Source: Rutstroemia sp. NJR-2017a BVV2 (Eukaryota; Ascomycota; Leotiomycetes; Helotiales; Rutstroemiaceae). Taken from it: 64,000 nt of DNA. Under the pieces are notes generated by a model. It was not told the origin of the DNA and made no database searches. It saw only the letters and a list, made by a program, of their open reading frames with translations. The DNA is taken from the NCBI GenBank assembly GCA_002946415.1, contig NJPS01000046.1, positions 1,178,001 through 1,242,000 of the forward strand, given 5' to 3'. The position numbers and the translations under genes are program-made. The first letter of the stretch is position 1; the number at the start of each line of letters is the position of its first letter. This document shows positions 35,978 to 47,280 of this stretch, piece by piece.

Positions 35978-36473
35978 ATGGATGAATAATATCTTACGAG
36001 CCATGGAAGGATGTTGTGGTATATGTCTGATTAATGCACGATTGGCGTATTACGGAGGTTTGCTGTGAAAGAACTCCAGGTTATAGAATTACGCTTTACA
36101 TGCATCAAATACGTAAATAATTTTTGACGTTCGTTTTTACACCTCTGCTGCTTCTACATGGTGGATGTCACCATCTGCCTTACCACATAACGATCCAACG
36201 TGCAATGTGCCTTTGAGGTGAGCTATCAAAATGTCTACTTTAGCTGGCGGATGTAGCTAATCGTATTGCAAATTCCTTTCTTGGCAATGGTGGTGAATCG
36301 TCCTCTTGATTGCTCTTTTTGGCTTCCACGTGACAAGACGATGACGTTCGTCTCAAATACAAAATGAAGGAGCAACTTCTGGTCAGCAGGGAAGTCTTCA
36401 TCATTTCTCAGACATCGAATTGATAACTTATCGTAATTGATTGTTTCAATTGAGCATTTAGTATCTCGACGAA
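35978..36473. other. Intergenic between GDA1 and PEBP genes
   Basis: A 496-bp gap; GDA1 3' flank and PEBP promoter. Nothing else recognised. Confidence 0.4.
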
Positions 36474-37290
36474 ATGCAGCCTTTTACATTACTTTGTCTT
36501 CTCACTGCTGTCGTTGAATTTGGTGCTAGCCTTGCCGTCTTCCCGAAGTCGGATGGAACTGTAAAATCGAAACATGGCAGCAGGGACTGGTCATTGAAGG
36601 GTGTCCAAAAAATGTTAGTATACCGAACAATACTATCGACTTCATACTGATATTTGGCAGCCTCAAAGGAGCTGATATCATTGATGATGTTCTCGATAAT
36701 TTCACACCCACTTGCTACATTGCTCCCTACTACGAGACCAAGAAAGTGAAGTACGGCAATACGATCAAGCCTGGAAAAACAGAGGAGGCTCCATCTGTCC
36801 ATATTTTCTGTCCTGGAAAGACAGAAGTGTCTGGTCTGACTATTGCTTTGACGGACCCGGATGCACCATCTCGAGATGATGATTCGATGTCGGAAATGTG
36901 CCACTGGATTGCCAAAGTTCCTTCAGTAGTTATTGGTCGTGATCTGGTAGCTGATTTTAACGCGACGGATTTGTTCGCGGCAATTGATTGTGAGTGCTCA
37001 AGTCAATGAATTCGAGCTTTCAATACTGATCGCCCATCATAGACAAAGCCCCGGCTCCGCCAGAAGGCACCGACAAACATCGATATGTTTTTGTTCTCTT
37101 GGAGGGCCCGAATGTCAACCTCACGGTTCCAGAAGAACGTAAGCATTGGGGTTTCGAGAAGCCCGGCAGTGGGGTCCGAGACTGGGCCGATCAGGAAAAT
37201 CTGACTGTTATTGGAGCAAACTTTCACTATGAGAAACACCAGGAGAAGAAGAGTGACTCTCTTCGTTTCAAGATTCAACCTTGGTATTAG
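36474..37290 (+). CDS. PEBP family protein with signal peptide
   Basis: Three exons: 36474-36613, 36661-36989 and 37043-37290, 238 residues. It matches phosphatidylethanolamine-binding proteins: the D-P-D-A-P-S motif (CR1), then C-H-W-I in place of the usual L-H-W, and a C-terminal block with G-x-N-F-H-Y. Family members bind phospholipid head groups; in yeast Tfs1 inhibits carboxypeptidase Y and Ira2. The first 20 residues (M-Q-P-F-T-L-L-C-L-L ...) are a likely signal peptide, so this member should be secreted or vacuolar rather than cytosolic. Inhibition of a secreted or vacuolar protease is possible, not shown. Splice sites: a GTTAGT donor and CAG acceptor for the first, GTGAGT and ATAG for the second. 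Confidence 0.88.
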
Positions 37291-37964
37291 ATACCTACTA
37301 GAGTTGAACTTCTGTATGAATTTACGAGGCGGAATACCTTCACACATGACCTTCTTTCATTGAACATTTCAAGGAACTGAGCCGGCATGCCCGATGCAGG
37401 GAGTGTATATACCATGGCATATGCGACAAAATAGGCTACATTCAACGCTCTCTTGATTGATAACGTTCCATGAAACCTCCAAGAAGGGCGAATTAATGGC
37501 TGAGAGTCCTTCGCCCTCAAACTCTCGGTGCATTCTTCTAGAATGATCGCACGAGATGTACAATATGGGCGGAGTACCCTCCATTGCATCATTTAAGTTC
37601 GTGAAGGATTCTATTTCAGTGAGGCTGAATAGGTATGTGCTTAATTCGCCAGCGGCTATGCAGACCCGACATGTTGGTACGGACAAAATTGCGCTGTTCC
37701 AACTGGACAGAGAGATTCAGTAGGTCGCATTGATTGGTTGATGCCTGTCAGTTCTGGCACACTATCAATGCAAACCCCTTTCAGCACTCTGACCCTTGAC
37801 AATTGATGAAAGGTGTGGTAAGCATTCCCAAATAGGGTGCAAGATGCTCGCCAGCCACGGAAGCAGTGATACTTAACCTCGAAGCAGGTACATCACGAAA
37901 TGTACCTCAAGAACATCTCCAATTCTATATACGAACACTTTTAACACTTACGCAAATATTCCCC
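37291..37964. other. Intergenic, no gene seen
   Basis: PEBP 3' flank and promoter of the T5orf172 gene. The frame upstream of 37965 is open for 33 codons without an ATG. Confidence 0.4.
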
Positions 37965-39704
37965 ATGCAAAGTTCTAGCTTTTCGCAGACTCGCGGTCAG
38001 CCACTTATGAGTTCTCGGACAAGTACGCCGTCTAGACAAGGAAGACTCGCTTCTCCACAATCGGGACCATCTCGGAGTCCCGCTTCTCCAGCCTCAATAC
38101 CGGTACGGCCCGCATTACAAACGATTATCACCCCCTCCGCAAGCACGAGCCCTAGTTTTACAAGGAGTATCTTCGATCAAATTCTAGCATCGACAGAAAA
38201 TGACTTATCGCCTGTCACGCCTCCCAATGATCATGAAGAATTGCTGTACCCAAAGCCATCGACACAGCAAAGAAATGCCAAATCCAATGGCCAACCTGCT
38301 TCCTCTCGTGTATTTTCTTCTAAAAGTATAAATCTCACTCCCTCGGCAGGTTCAACCTCCGCCACCACGTCACAGAGATGTGTGTCCGCACCCTCACTCG
38401 GTATATCTGGGAGGCTCCAGAAATCCCCAGTGGCACCGTCATCCGCGAAACGAAGATCGCAAAACCAGGTCACCACAGGTTCATCTCCATCACACTCACT
38501 TCGTGCTAAGCCCTCTTTCCAAATCGACCATATAGAGGGTGATGGGACAAGATCGAGTGTTAGCACTCCAGGTTCAACCAGAGCTACCCCAATTGACTTG
38601 ACCCTCGACGAATCTGATACAGATATGCCTGACGTATCTTCGTCTCCAGCTGGCAATTCCACAGAAGCTGAAAATGCTTCTGATGCGGAAACCCCAGATT
38701 CACCGTCGCCCAGATCTCGAAGACCCCTAAGCACAGCTCAAAATTTATCATCTAGCTTTATGAATCCAAAGCCGGCCATCTCGTCAAGCCCTCCAGCGGC
38801 GAGTCACAACCGCTTCACAGTCCCTTCAGATGATAGTAGCAGTAATGAGGATGAAGATTCAGATTCGGAGTGCTTAGACGATCCTTTCACCGAGGGTGCC
38901 ACCGTACAAACCGAAGATGGAGAGGACGAGTCAGTTAGCAGTCCTATCCCACCATTGGAGTTTATAAACTATCGAACCGGAGGCCATCGACCCTTAAGAG
39001 AGATAAACGAAGCCATTAGAGATATCATCATCAAACGAAGCAAACTGAACAAGGAGCCCAAGGGAGGGTTCGTTTATGCAATGTACTGTCCTGATGATGC
39101 TTCCTCGTATCTAAAAATTGGCAAAACGCTCAACGTCCCCGAAAAGCGTTTCAAAACATGGTCGAGGGACTGCCGCATCCATCTCATTCCAGTATCGGAT
39201 CCTTCACCTGCAAGTTCATCTCCATGTAGCAAAGATGCATTTCTTTCCTACGGCCTTGTCGAGTCCATTATCCAGCAAGAATTCTATAATCAACGCAAAA
39301 AACACGTTTGCGGGTATCATAAATATAAACATGATGAATGGTTCGACATATCCTCCGAGACGGCGTATCACTCGATCAATCGCTGGCGAACTTGGCTGGT
39401 GGTCGAGCAACCGTTTGAGAAATCTACGGGGAAACTCAAACCGTACTGGCAGTGGAAAGTCGATAATCTGAATAAGAATTATTCAACACTGGATTGGGAT
39501 GTTTGGACACAGCCGAGTAATTGGGATTGGTTGGAATACACGTGTGATAATTATCCTCGCGTGGTTCTTTTGTTGAATCATCTGAGGAGGAAAGACCTGC
39601 GGTTTTGTATTATGGCGTGTGTTGTGTCTTTTCTGGGGTATTTCCTTTATGATGGGCCGGAATTGAAATGGTGCTTTTTTGTCTTGTCTTTGCTGGTTGT
39701 TTAG
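37965..39704 (+). CDS. T5orf172 (GIY-YIG-like) protein with membrane tail
   Basis: A single-exon ORF; the first ATG in frame is at 37965, giving 579 residues. The first 310 residues are Ser/Pro/Thr-rich and likely disordered, with an acidic Asp/Glu/Ser patch near residue 295-330. Residues about 360-500 carry a T5orf172 domain: G-G-F-V-Y-A-M-Y-C ... YLKIGKT ... PEKRFKTWSRDC, related to the GIY-YIG nuclease fold and known from phage, bacterial and fungal (Mug113-like) proteins. The final 38 residues form two hydrophobic segments (FCIMACVVSFLGYFL and WCFFVLSLLVV), a possible membrane hairpin. The nuclease activity is not assured. Unusual combination: probable membrane-anchored GIY-YIG-like protein. 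Confidence 0.8.
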   Translation: MQSSSFSQTRGQPLMSSRTSTPSRQGRLASPQSGPSRSPASPASIPVRPALQTIITPSASTSPSFTRSIFDQILASTENDLSPVTPPNDHEELLYPKPSTQQRNAKSNGQPASSRVFSSKSINLTPSAGSTSATTSQRCVSAPSLGISGRLQKSPVAPSSAKRRSQNQVTTGSSPSHSLRAKPSFQIDHIEGDGTRSSVSTPGSTRATPIDLTLDESDTDMPDVSSSPAGNSTEAENASDAETPDSPSPRSRRPLSTAQNLSSSFMNPKPAISSSPPAASHNRFTVPSDDSSSNEDEDSDSECLDDPFTEGATVQTEDGEDESVSSPIPPLEFINYRTGGHRPLREINEAIRDIIIKRSKLNKEPKGGFVYAMYCPDDASSYLKIGKTLNVPEKRFKTWSRDCRIHLIPVSDPSPASSSPCSKDAFLSYGLVESIIQQEFYNQRKKHVCGYHKYKHDEWFDISSETAYHSINRWRTWLVVEQPFEKSTGKLKPYWQWKVDNLNKNYSTLDWDVWTQPSNWDWLEYTCDNYPRVVLLLNHLRRKDLRFCIMACVVSFLGYFLYDGPELKWCFFVLSLLVV

Positions 39705-40623
39705 TTTTGGATGTATGTTTAGCGTCTTGTGAGATTGTATGATTATATGAGTAACGATGTACGAACTGGGGCCGCTGCGAAAGAGGAGGACAATTTGTTA
39801 GCCATTACATGTGTTGGAATCCATATTACTGCGATTTTATTTACTCCTACCATCTTCCACCTCCTCTTCACCATATCTCCCTCGTTCTATTCCTCCCCTT
39901 TTCCTCCTCTCCCCTATCCCTCCCCATACCAAGCAAAACAGCCAAAGCGATATGGCAAACGGAATCACAAGCCCCACGGCATTCCACACCTTCCAGGATA
40001 CGACTCGGTCATTGGACACGCGACGATCTCCAGACTCCTGGATGTAACCCAACCAAGCTTTTCTACCACTCTGTAGAAGGTCATTATCCCGGCAGGTCAC
40101 GGAAGTTGTGATGCATAACTACAGCGTTCAACATCGCCCAAGCTTGTCTCAAAAATTCCGAACATATCTTTCCCCAAATCAAAAAGGAGATATCCCATCA
40201 ATATAGATACCAAGCCTTCGATGCGTACGGGGCCACTGAGAATGGCACATAACCTCCAAGCTGGGAGCATATCGCGATATCGGTTGAGTGAATGCATCGA
40301 TATCAGGAATGGTTCGACGACATTAATATCAATCGACAGCGATGCTACTGCATTAAAATACGTGTTGACTTCAACATATTCTTAGCAACTTTGCTTCAAT
40401 CAGATTGATAACAGGACTCAGCGGGATGTCTCCAGAAATGAATTTGGTGTCCTATATTTCTTGATTTTATAAGCTAAACCTAATTCAGCAAGCGGCTGCT
40501 GGTATACGTGCACGCAGCACATATGCAATTCCAATTGCTACTCTTGATTCTCAATTACTTTTTCGGATTGATTTGTGAGCTTGAAGCTTACCCTGAAGTA
40601 GAGGACCATTGCAGCACCCAGCA
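39705..40623. other. Intergenic, 0.9 kb, no supported gene
   Basis: A pyrimidine-rich tract at 39840-39930 and a minus-strand open stretch with hydrophobic segments (40097-40297) that I could not join into a gene. Probable promoter of the hydrolase gene. Confidence 0.35.
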
Positions 40624-41715
40624 ATGTCCTCCCCATCCGCCCTACCCTCAGGGCCGGTGTATCGACCACCGCTGTCGATATGGACACGTGCGATACTCTT
40701 CATCAAGACTCATATCTTCAGAACATTTATGCGGATGGTCATTCCAATACTCACATCTCCATATATTCGGGGCCGCGCTTCTCTACCAACTTTCACGAAG
40801 AGCTATCCCTCGCACCCATCCCTCACGCATCGTGTCTTCATTCCTCCATCCTACAAGTCCGATGACGCACCACTTCCCCTCTACCTCTCTATCCACGGTG
40901 GAGGTTTCGTTCTCGGTAACCCAGCAGGAGACGATCCCTTTTGCCATCATTTCTCCAAAATCCACAACCTCCTCGTCATCTCCCTCGACTACCCAAAAGC
41001 ACCATCGTATCCATTCCCCAGCGCCACCAACGCCCTGATCGACACCGTCGCCGCCATTCTAAACGATGAATCCCTCCCATTCGATCGCAGCAAAGTCGCC
41101 ATCGGCGGCTTCAGCGCCGGCGGTAATCTTTCACTCTCGCTGGCCCAGGATCCATCCCTTCGAGGGAAAATCCACGGTATATGTGCTTTTTACCCACCGT
41201 GTAACTTCGTAACTCCTATTTCCGTTTCGCTAGCAGCTCGACCTGCCAACGCGGGACCGGATGCATTAAAGAATATGGGACCGCTTTTTAATTATGCTTA
41301 CATTCCGCCTGAGACTGATCTCTGTGATCCGAGGTTGAGCGTGGCGTATGCAAAGAGAGAAGATTTACCGGAGAAGATTTGTGTTGTGGGGTGCGAGTTT
41401 GATATGCTTTGTTATGATGCGGAACTCATGGCCGAGAGGTGGGCGGGGAAGGAGAGGAAGGAGGGTGAATATGTTTGGGAGAAGGATGGGGTCAGGTGGG
41501 AGAAGGTTCTAGAGGTTGTGCATGGTATTTTGAGTTTTCTTTATCATTATTTTAGATCCTAAGGTGCACTGAAGCTTACTAACTGTGGTTTAGGCTTTGA
41601 AAGTATGGACGGTAGGCAGGAGAGAGATAACGTCAAGAGGGAAAAGAACTTGGAGAGAGGACGAAAGATGTGGGATGACGCCGCCGAGTGGTTGCATAGA
41701 GAAGTTTACAGGTAA
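40624..41715 (+). CDS. Alpha/beta hydrolase, HSL type
   Basis: Two exons: 40624-41524 and 41594-41715, 340 residues. It belongs to the hormone-sensitive lipase group of alpha/beta hydrolases: oxyanion motif H-G-G-G at 91-94, nucleophile Ser164 in G-F-S-A-G-G, acid Asp in C-E-F-D-M-L (near 270), and catalytic His300 in V-V-H-G-F, which is completed across the intron. Residues 20-45 are hydrophobic (W-T-R-A-I-L-F-I), perhaps a membrane anchor or N-terminal cap helix rather than a cleaved signal. The substrate cannot be told; such enzymes hydrolyse short esters. The ATG at 40624 is the first in frame after a stretch without homology. Confidence 0.88.
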
Positions 41716-42997
41716 ATTATCCGCATCTTACATCATATATACACCTAGAATATACTGCACATACACTCACCTATACATCCGGGGCACTCTGTACTATCAA
41801 ATTATTATACATATATCAACTTACTATGAGTCAACGCCTGTGATGTCCAAATCTCACTACAACCCCCAAAGTAACATGCCAAGTAGTTACACAAGCATCC
41901 GCCAAGAACACTCGAGACTCCACCCACAAGCCAAGAACGATGCGGGTTTAGTAAATAGTCTGTCTCCTTACTTCAAACCCTCCCCCCAAATCCTCATCAA
42001 GATCTGACACCCTCCGCTCACCCACTACGGTACAAGTACAAGTGAAATCCTCCTGTCGATCCCCAATCACTTCAATCTACAAACAAAAACAAACATGCTA
42101 TTTGAAATCTCTCTCCTCTCTCCACCTACCCTTCCCTTACTCTCCCCCTTACCCCTCTCCATCGGATCTCCCCTCACCCGTCACCAAAACATGCAAATAT
42201 CCATTTACACACACACACACCCATAATCCACCCCTCACTCGCCTCCAAAAATCCCCATATCCAACGCAGCAGACTCCACCTCAGCCCAAGAAAAATCCCC
42301 ATCGTTTCACAACGACCACATATAAGTCTCCTTATCGCTTCGTTTGCGTTTCGTATTTCTTATGCACCAGCCATCTATTTCTGGGGTCTTCGGGATCTAT
42401 GTGCGGATCCTTCCGGTCTGCGGTAGTCGCTTTTATGAATGGGTTTAGTGGGATTTTTCGTTTCGTTTTTGTTTGGGTTTTTGGTATTTGGACCTGTTTC
42501 AGAGGGGATTTTGGGAGAGGGAGGAAGGAGGCGGAGGTACGCTGAGATAACTGAAGAAGATGAATAGATGCCGTGAGCAGTAAAGATGCATGGTGATGCG
42601 CGGATCTTTGTTAATTTGGTTTTGGGTTATAATTGTATCTAGATATGATATTCCTTCATCATCTATCCTAATCCATATTCTCTCTTTATCTCCCCCCCCC
42701 CCCCCCCCCCCCTAGTAACGTAACCATCATGATTGAATATATGATTTTCATAGATCAAATTCCCATTCCTGACCCGAAGCTCAACGCCTAGCAAAACCCA
42801 AAGAAATCCTTTATTGTACAAGACAGACAAACAGATAGGCAAAGAGAGTAATCAGAAAGACACGAGTATTGTAGTAAGGGAAAACCCGAGCCATAATATA
42901 TTTTTCGCTCATTAACATCGATAAAATTACATATTCTCATTTTTCATTTTCCACATCCCTCCTCTTCTCCCGTTCCCCCTTTTTATTTCACACAGCT
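41716..42997. other. Intergenic between convergent genes, 1.3 kb
   Basis: Hydrolase 3' flank and terminator of the Ala-rich secreted protein. It includes a short AC repeat at 42208-42222 and a C21 run at 42692-42712. ORFs here are low-complexity shadows. Confidence 0.45.
42692..42712. repeat. C21 homopolymer
   Basis: An uninterrupted run of 21 cytosines lies between convergent genes; the minus strand is poly-G. Length may be variable or affected by sequencing. Confidence 0.8.
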
Positions 42998-43871
42998 CTA
43001 TTCCTCATCTGCGTTTCTCGTCTCAACAAACGTCAGCTCAGCCACTTGTCCCTCAGCCATATTTAAATTCACACCATCGACGACCGACTGACTTGGCTCA
43101 CGCTTCTCAACCGGTGCTGATGCTGCTAAGTCTTCTACGCTACGGGATGAAGAGATGACGTTCTTCTTGGCGACTAATCACGCACTCGTTAGCTCAATGT
43201 CCGAGAATTCACAAAGTAAAGATAAGGATGGGAGAAAACTAACCTGCTGGACCTCCCCGAATAAACATCGTAGTAACCGTCGTCTTCAACTTAGCGTCAG
43301 AAGCCACATCTCTGGCAGCCTTCGCCGCGCCGTTAGCTGGGGCAGCCGCCGCCGCAGCACCAGTCGATGGCTTCTGAAGGATACCAACACCTGCAGCCTC
43401 AGTACCGAGTTGGATCTCAGGGCCGTTCTTCAAGGCGCCGGATGCGTAACTTAGAGCTGCGTTTAGGGTCTGGATATCACGCTTTTCGACTTCGCTGTCG
43501 GACTTTTCGAGCTTGACGATGCGGGGTGCGATTTCTTTGCCCATGCCTTGGAGAGCTGTGATTTGAGCTTCGCTGTTTTCGGTAACGGCTGGTGAGACTT
43601 GTTCTTGGGTGTTTGCGGCTTGGGGTTGGGCTGCGGGGGCGGCTGCTGCTGGTGCGGCCGCGGCTTGGCCGTTGTTGTTTGCTGTGGCGGCCGACGTGAC
43701 GGCGGCCCCTTCGAGAGCGTTCATAAGGTTTGATACATCTTGTTTGCCGCCGAATGAGATTTCACCATCACCGACTACCAAGGCGGGCGAGTAAGCACCA
43801 AGATTGATGTTCAAAGGGAGCGCCGAGATGCTAGTGGCGAGGATAGCCAAGAGGAAGTAGAGACGGAGCAT
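42998..43871 (-). CDS. Secreted Ala-rich protein with two Kex2-type sites
   Basis: Two exons: 43871-43244 and 43173-42998, 267 residues (intron donor GTTAGT, acceptor GATTAG). Residues 1-18 form a signal peptide (L-L-A-I-L-A-T-S-I-S-A). Two V-E-K-R sites at 130-131 and 233-234 are good Kex2 processing sites, splitting the chain into about 110, 103 and 33 residues after the signal. The middle is rich in Ala, Pro and Gln (about 60-90 and 170-185). I do not recognise the family. There are no cysteines, so no disulfide scaffold. It may be a processed secreted peptide precursor or a wall protein. An earlier Met at 43937 is in frame, but the hydrophobic signal sits at the chosen start. Confidence 0.75.
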
Positions 43872-45072
43872 ATTGGGAAGTGTATTTGAGTTGCTTGCGG
43901 GTGAATGTGGAGATAGAAGAATAAGGTTATTAGACAAGGAGCGACTAATAGCAATGAATGATTAGAATAGAACGAAGATTGAAGCGTCAAGCTTGGAAGA
44001 TAGAAAACGAAGACTGAAGAGAAGCAAATCGAGCACAGCTGAGGAATTAAGACTCTTGGGTGCATGAGGACAAGAGTCTTATATCAATTGCACAGAGGAT
44101 TTTTGCGATGCCAATAGTGACCGTGCAGTATAGGTCGGGGTTAGCCCCATGGTCTCCAGCTTTGCGGTCAATCCAATGTGTTTGTCATGTATCATTCCGG
44201 TGGACAGGAGAGTCATCAATGGATAGGGAGGCGAAAGGTCAGACGCGTATCACGAGCCATGAATCAATCACAAGCTTTGGGAGTGCCGGAGAAATGCCAA
44301 TGTTTCAAAGATTGCCAAGTGACACTGATAGCAGAATGCCCAGATCTTGATAGTAAGGCCTAGAGAGCCTTAGCACGGATTCGATGCATGGAAGACAGAC
44401 AGAAAAGTATCTTGGCTGTGGTGGCAAAACTCACGTTGATGTTTCGAAGCGTGCTGGGCGAGTCTGCGTTCTTTTCATTAATCGTGACTTTTGATACTGC
44501 CAATTCCTTGGCGGTTCTAGCGTGTAGGGAGTCTCGAAGGGTCACAGCGCAACCCCAGAAGCTTGACCATTCTCTACTTTCGCATGCTATACAAAAATAG
44601 GCTTTCCCTAATTGATCTCTTCGCTAAAAATCTCGTGTGGTTTGACTTTTGTTTTCGTCGCAAGTCTTGGCTGACATGCTACGAAACTCTTCACGACTCA
44701 CCAAGACGGCAATTTAGTGTAGTAAGTGCTTTGAACCAATATGTGGTGACAGCAAGGGCCCATGCTCAGTTGTAGTAGTCGGAAACATAAAATATGATGA
44801 GATGAAATTGTTTTTAGATATTGTCCTGAAAATAGTGACCGCCGGTCCGCCGCACTGTTTGCGCCGGGACCAGAAACAAATTAAAAGGCACGTACACGGA
44901 AAACTAGCTCCAGACTATCAGGCTTTACGGTTTCGAAAAGCCCTTCGCCACAAAGATTAAGAATAGCTCAAATTCCAATCCTGAAAGTTGCATACTCGAT
45001 CTGTAAAAAGAACCATAGCACAACCACGATGTGAATCAGAGAGTGACTACATGTAGGACCTAGCCTTCAATA
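43872..45072. other. Intergenic, 1.2 kb, no gene seen
   Basis: Promoter of the Ala-rich secreted protein and terminator of the class II aldolase gene. Only short random ORFs. Confidence 0.4.
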
Positions 45073-46093
45073 TCACACGTCTTCTGAGGCATCTGTTTTC
45101 AATGCCTCATTTTGATACAATGGACACGACTCCACCTCCTCTATCCATAGTTGCCAAGGCCTTTCTGATGCGGCGTCGTTCGTCTTTTCAGAACCAGAAG
45201 CTTGCTCGGCGTTCAGGAACCTCAGAGGACCCTGAATTGAAGAGCTACCCGCGGCATTTCTTAGCATAATTGCATTTGACTGCAAGCCAGCGTTAATGTG
45301 AGTATATACCGCGCGGTAGACAGCTTGTCTGATACTCGATCCTAAAGTCGTGAAACCGTGATTGGCCATTAATACCACATTACAATCCTGCGAGGTCGAT
45401 CCGGGTTTAGAGAATTTCTCGGCCAAGCCATATCCAAACCGCTCTGAGTTGACCAAGAAGTCTTGGCGTTCACCTGGTCTGTACAGTTCTGTTATATCAA
45501 ATACCGGAACCTGGTCACCTATAAACATTAACTATTGCATGCCTTGTCGATCGAACAAAAAAGCATACCAAGAAACCCAGCCATATGATATATCGGACGC
45601 AGCTCAACTCCGTTCATAGTGTAGGGTATCACAGCTTGAGCATGACTGTGGATCACGCAGTTGACGTCTGGAAATCTCTTGTATATCTCACTGTGAATGA
45701 ACCGTTCTTGGTAGCCCTTCTTGGCACTGGGATCGACAGGGGAGCTATCAGAGACATTATATTGGATCAAGTCTGATGCTGTCGATACTAAGGCCGGGGC
45801 TTTCGATGCCGACATAACATAGACATCCGGCTTATCAGGATGGCGAAGAGAGATGTGGCCGAAAGCATCTACAACATTATGATAATGTAGAATGTGATTT
45901 GCATGGATGAGATCCTGCAGCTGATGTACGTCAAATTGTCAATAGAAGCTCTCAAAACTAATCGAGTATCAGATGACGAATTTGGCAATGGCTGCTCATT
46001 GATACAGTAGGACAATCCAATTGTGCTCTACCAAAATATAGGCTTACTCTCAGAGGCAAAGCGGGGATGCAAACTTACCTCTCTATTCTTCAT
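45073..46093 (-). CDS. Class II aldolase/adducin domain protein
   Basis: Three exons: 46093-46079 (five codons, M-K-N-R-E), 45920-45569 and 45518-45073, 270 residues, phases consistent. The fold is class II aldolase/adducin: A-F-G-H-I-S-L-R-H-P near residue 27, catalytic-type Glu77 in Q-E-R-F, zinc ligands His96 and His98 in V-I-H-S-H-A-Q-A, and His176 in A-N-H-G-F, which the splice joins correctly (A-G-F-L-G-D-Q-V). All metal ligands are kept, so it may be an active lyase or epimerase. Fungal members of this kind have no assigned substrate. The first exon is very short but has a perfect GTAAGT donor. The third exon ends in a Glu/Ser-rich tail. Confidence 0.85.
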
Positions 46094-47280
46094 TTTCGAC
46101 GTCGATGAAGAAGCCGATGTTCTTCTATGCAACTTTCCGGATACCAGTTCGTGATCCGACCAGGGAATGCGGCTGAGGCACAATTGTCGTGATAGCTTTT
46201 GTTGACAATTGTCGCTACGACGTATAATGTTTGCTTGTGGTACGTACCGTACAGAACCATAGCGACCGAGAGTGTGCGATTCGATGACGCCGACGATTTT
46301 CCAATGTCGGCACTTGGGAACCAAACCCCGACCGTTGATCTTCACCCAAGGTTAATCATCTCCGTATCAACATACAAGTACCAGCGGTACCAGCGGTACC
46401 AGCGATACACGAAAGTAATGCAATGCGTCTGCATGCTTGACGGCATGAACGGGCATGGTATCTTTACAAGACCTGCCTCCTCCCCCGACCAAATAGAATG
46501 GCTATCTGGGCAACGATGGTGCAGAAGGAGGAGGACGGAGGAGAAGGATGGACAGCGGCGAGAAGCGAAAAACACGGGCGCCCCTAGCTTACGTGGCAAT
46601 CCCATTGTAGAAGGTTACACGCCTGTTAACACCGCTATCAACATGGCTATCACCGTCCAAGGTAAAATAGCCCCTTCCACCTTCCCAAAACCAAGTCCAA
46701 GAGCAAAGATTATCTATCCATCTGATCATGCACATCATTCTTCCGCACGAAATGTACCTTGTAGGAGGCCGCGGTATCGATGACAATTGGCAATTGCACA
46801 GCTCTGATGGTGGACTGTGCCTGACTATCATTTACCATATCCCGTCATATTTTCCCCATGCCCTAATGCATTGAGGAATCAAGTGCTTCTATTCGACTGC
46901 CGATCAGGGGACGGCGACAACAAGCTTAATTTCTAGCCTATTTAGGATTCTTTGATCCGTCCCGAAGGCGTAGTCAGATCCGATATTGGCCTATGAGCTT
47001 TCAAAAGATGGGGTTTGCTTTTACTCTGTACATTCCTTTTTGTTCACCTTCTTCTCTGAGTTACTCGTCGCCAATAGTGTGAGGCACGTTTACGCTGAAG
47101 GATGTTGGGCCCTTATCATGGGGGAGAATGGGGGAGAGGGGATGAGCAAGGCAATGGCGAGGGCAGGCAAATATATCTACCTGCTGCCATGGAGCCAAAG
47201 AATTCTCTTTTGTTTTGTCTTGTATAGAAATCCATTTCTCTATCGCTTTTCTTACGGTTCCATTTTCTGTTCGAGCGAAA
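46094..47280. other. Divergent promoter region, 1.2 kb
   Basis: Gap between the divergent aldolase-like and RNase T2 genes. A CAGCGGTACC-type decamer is repeated about 2.7 times at 46379-46405. No gene seen. Confidence 0.4.

Noticed and set aside
37866..37964. Longer N-terminus for the T5orf172 protein
   Set aside because: The longer frame begins at GTG and has no ATG before 37965.
39837..40297. Minus-strand open stretch with two hydrophobic segments, possible membrane protein
   Set aside because: The second part has no ATG, the two parts lie in different frames, and no splice sites join them. No family was recognised.
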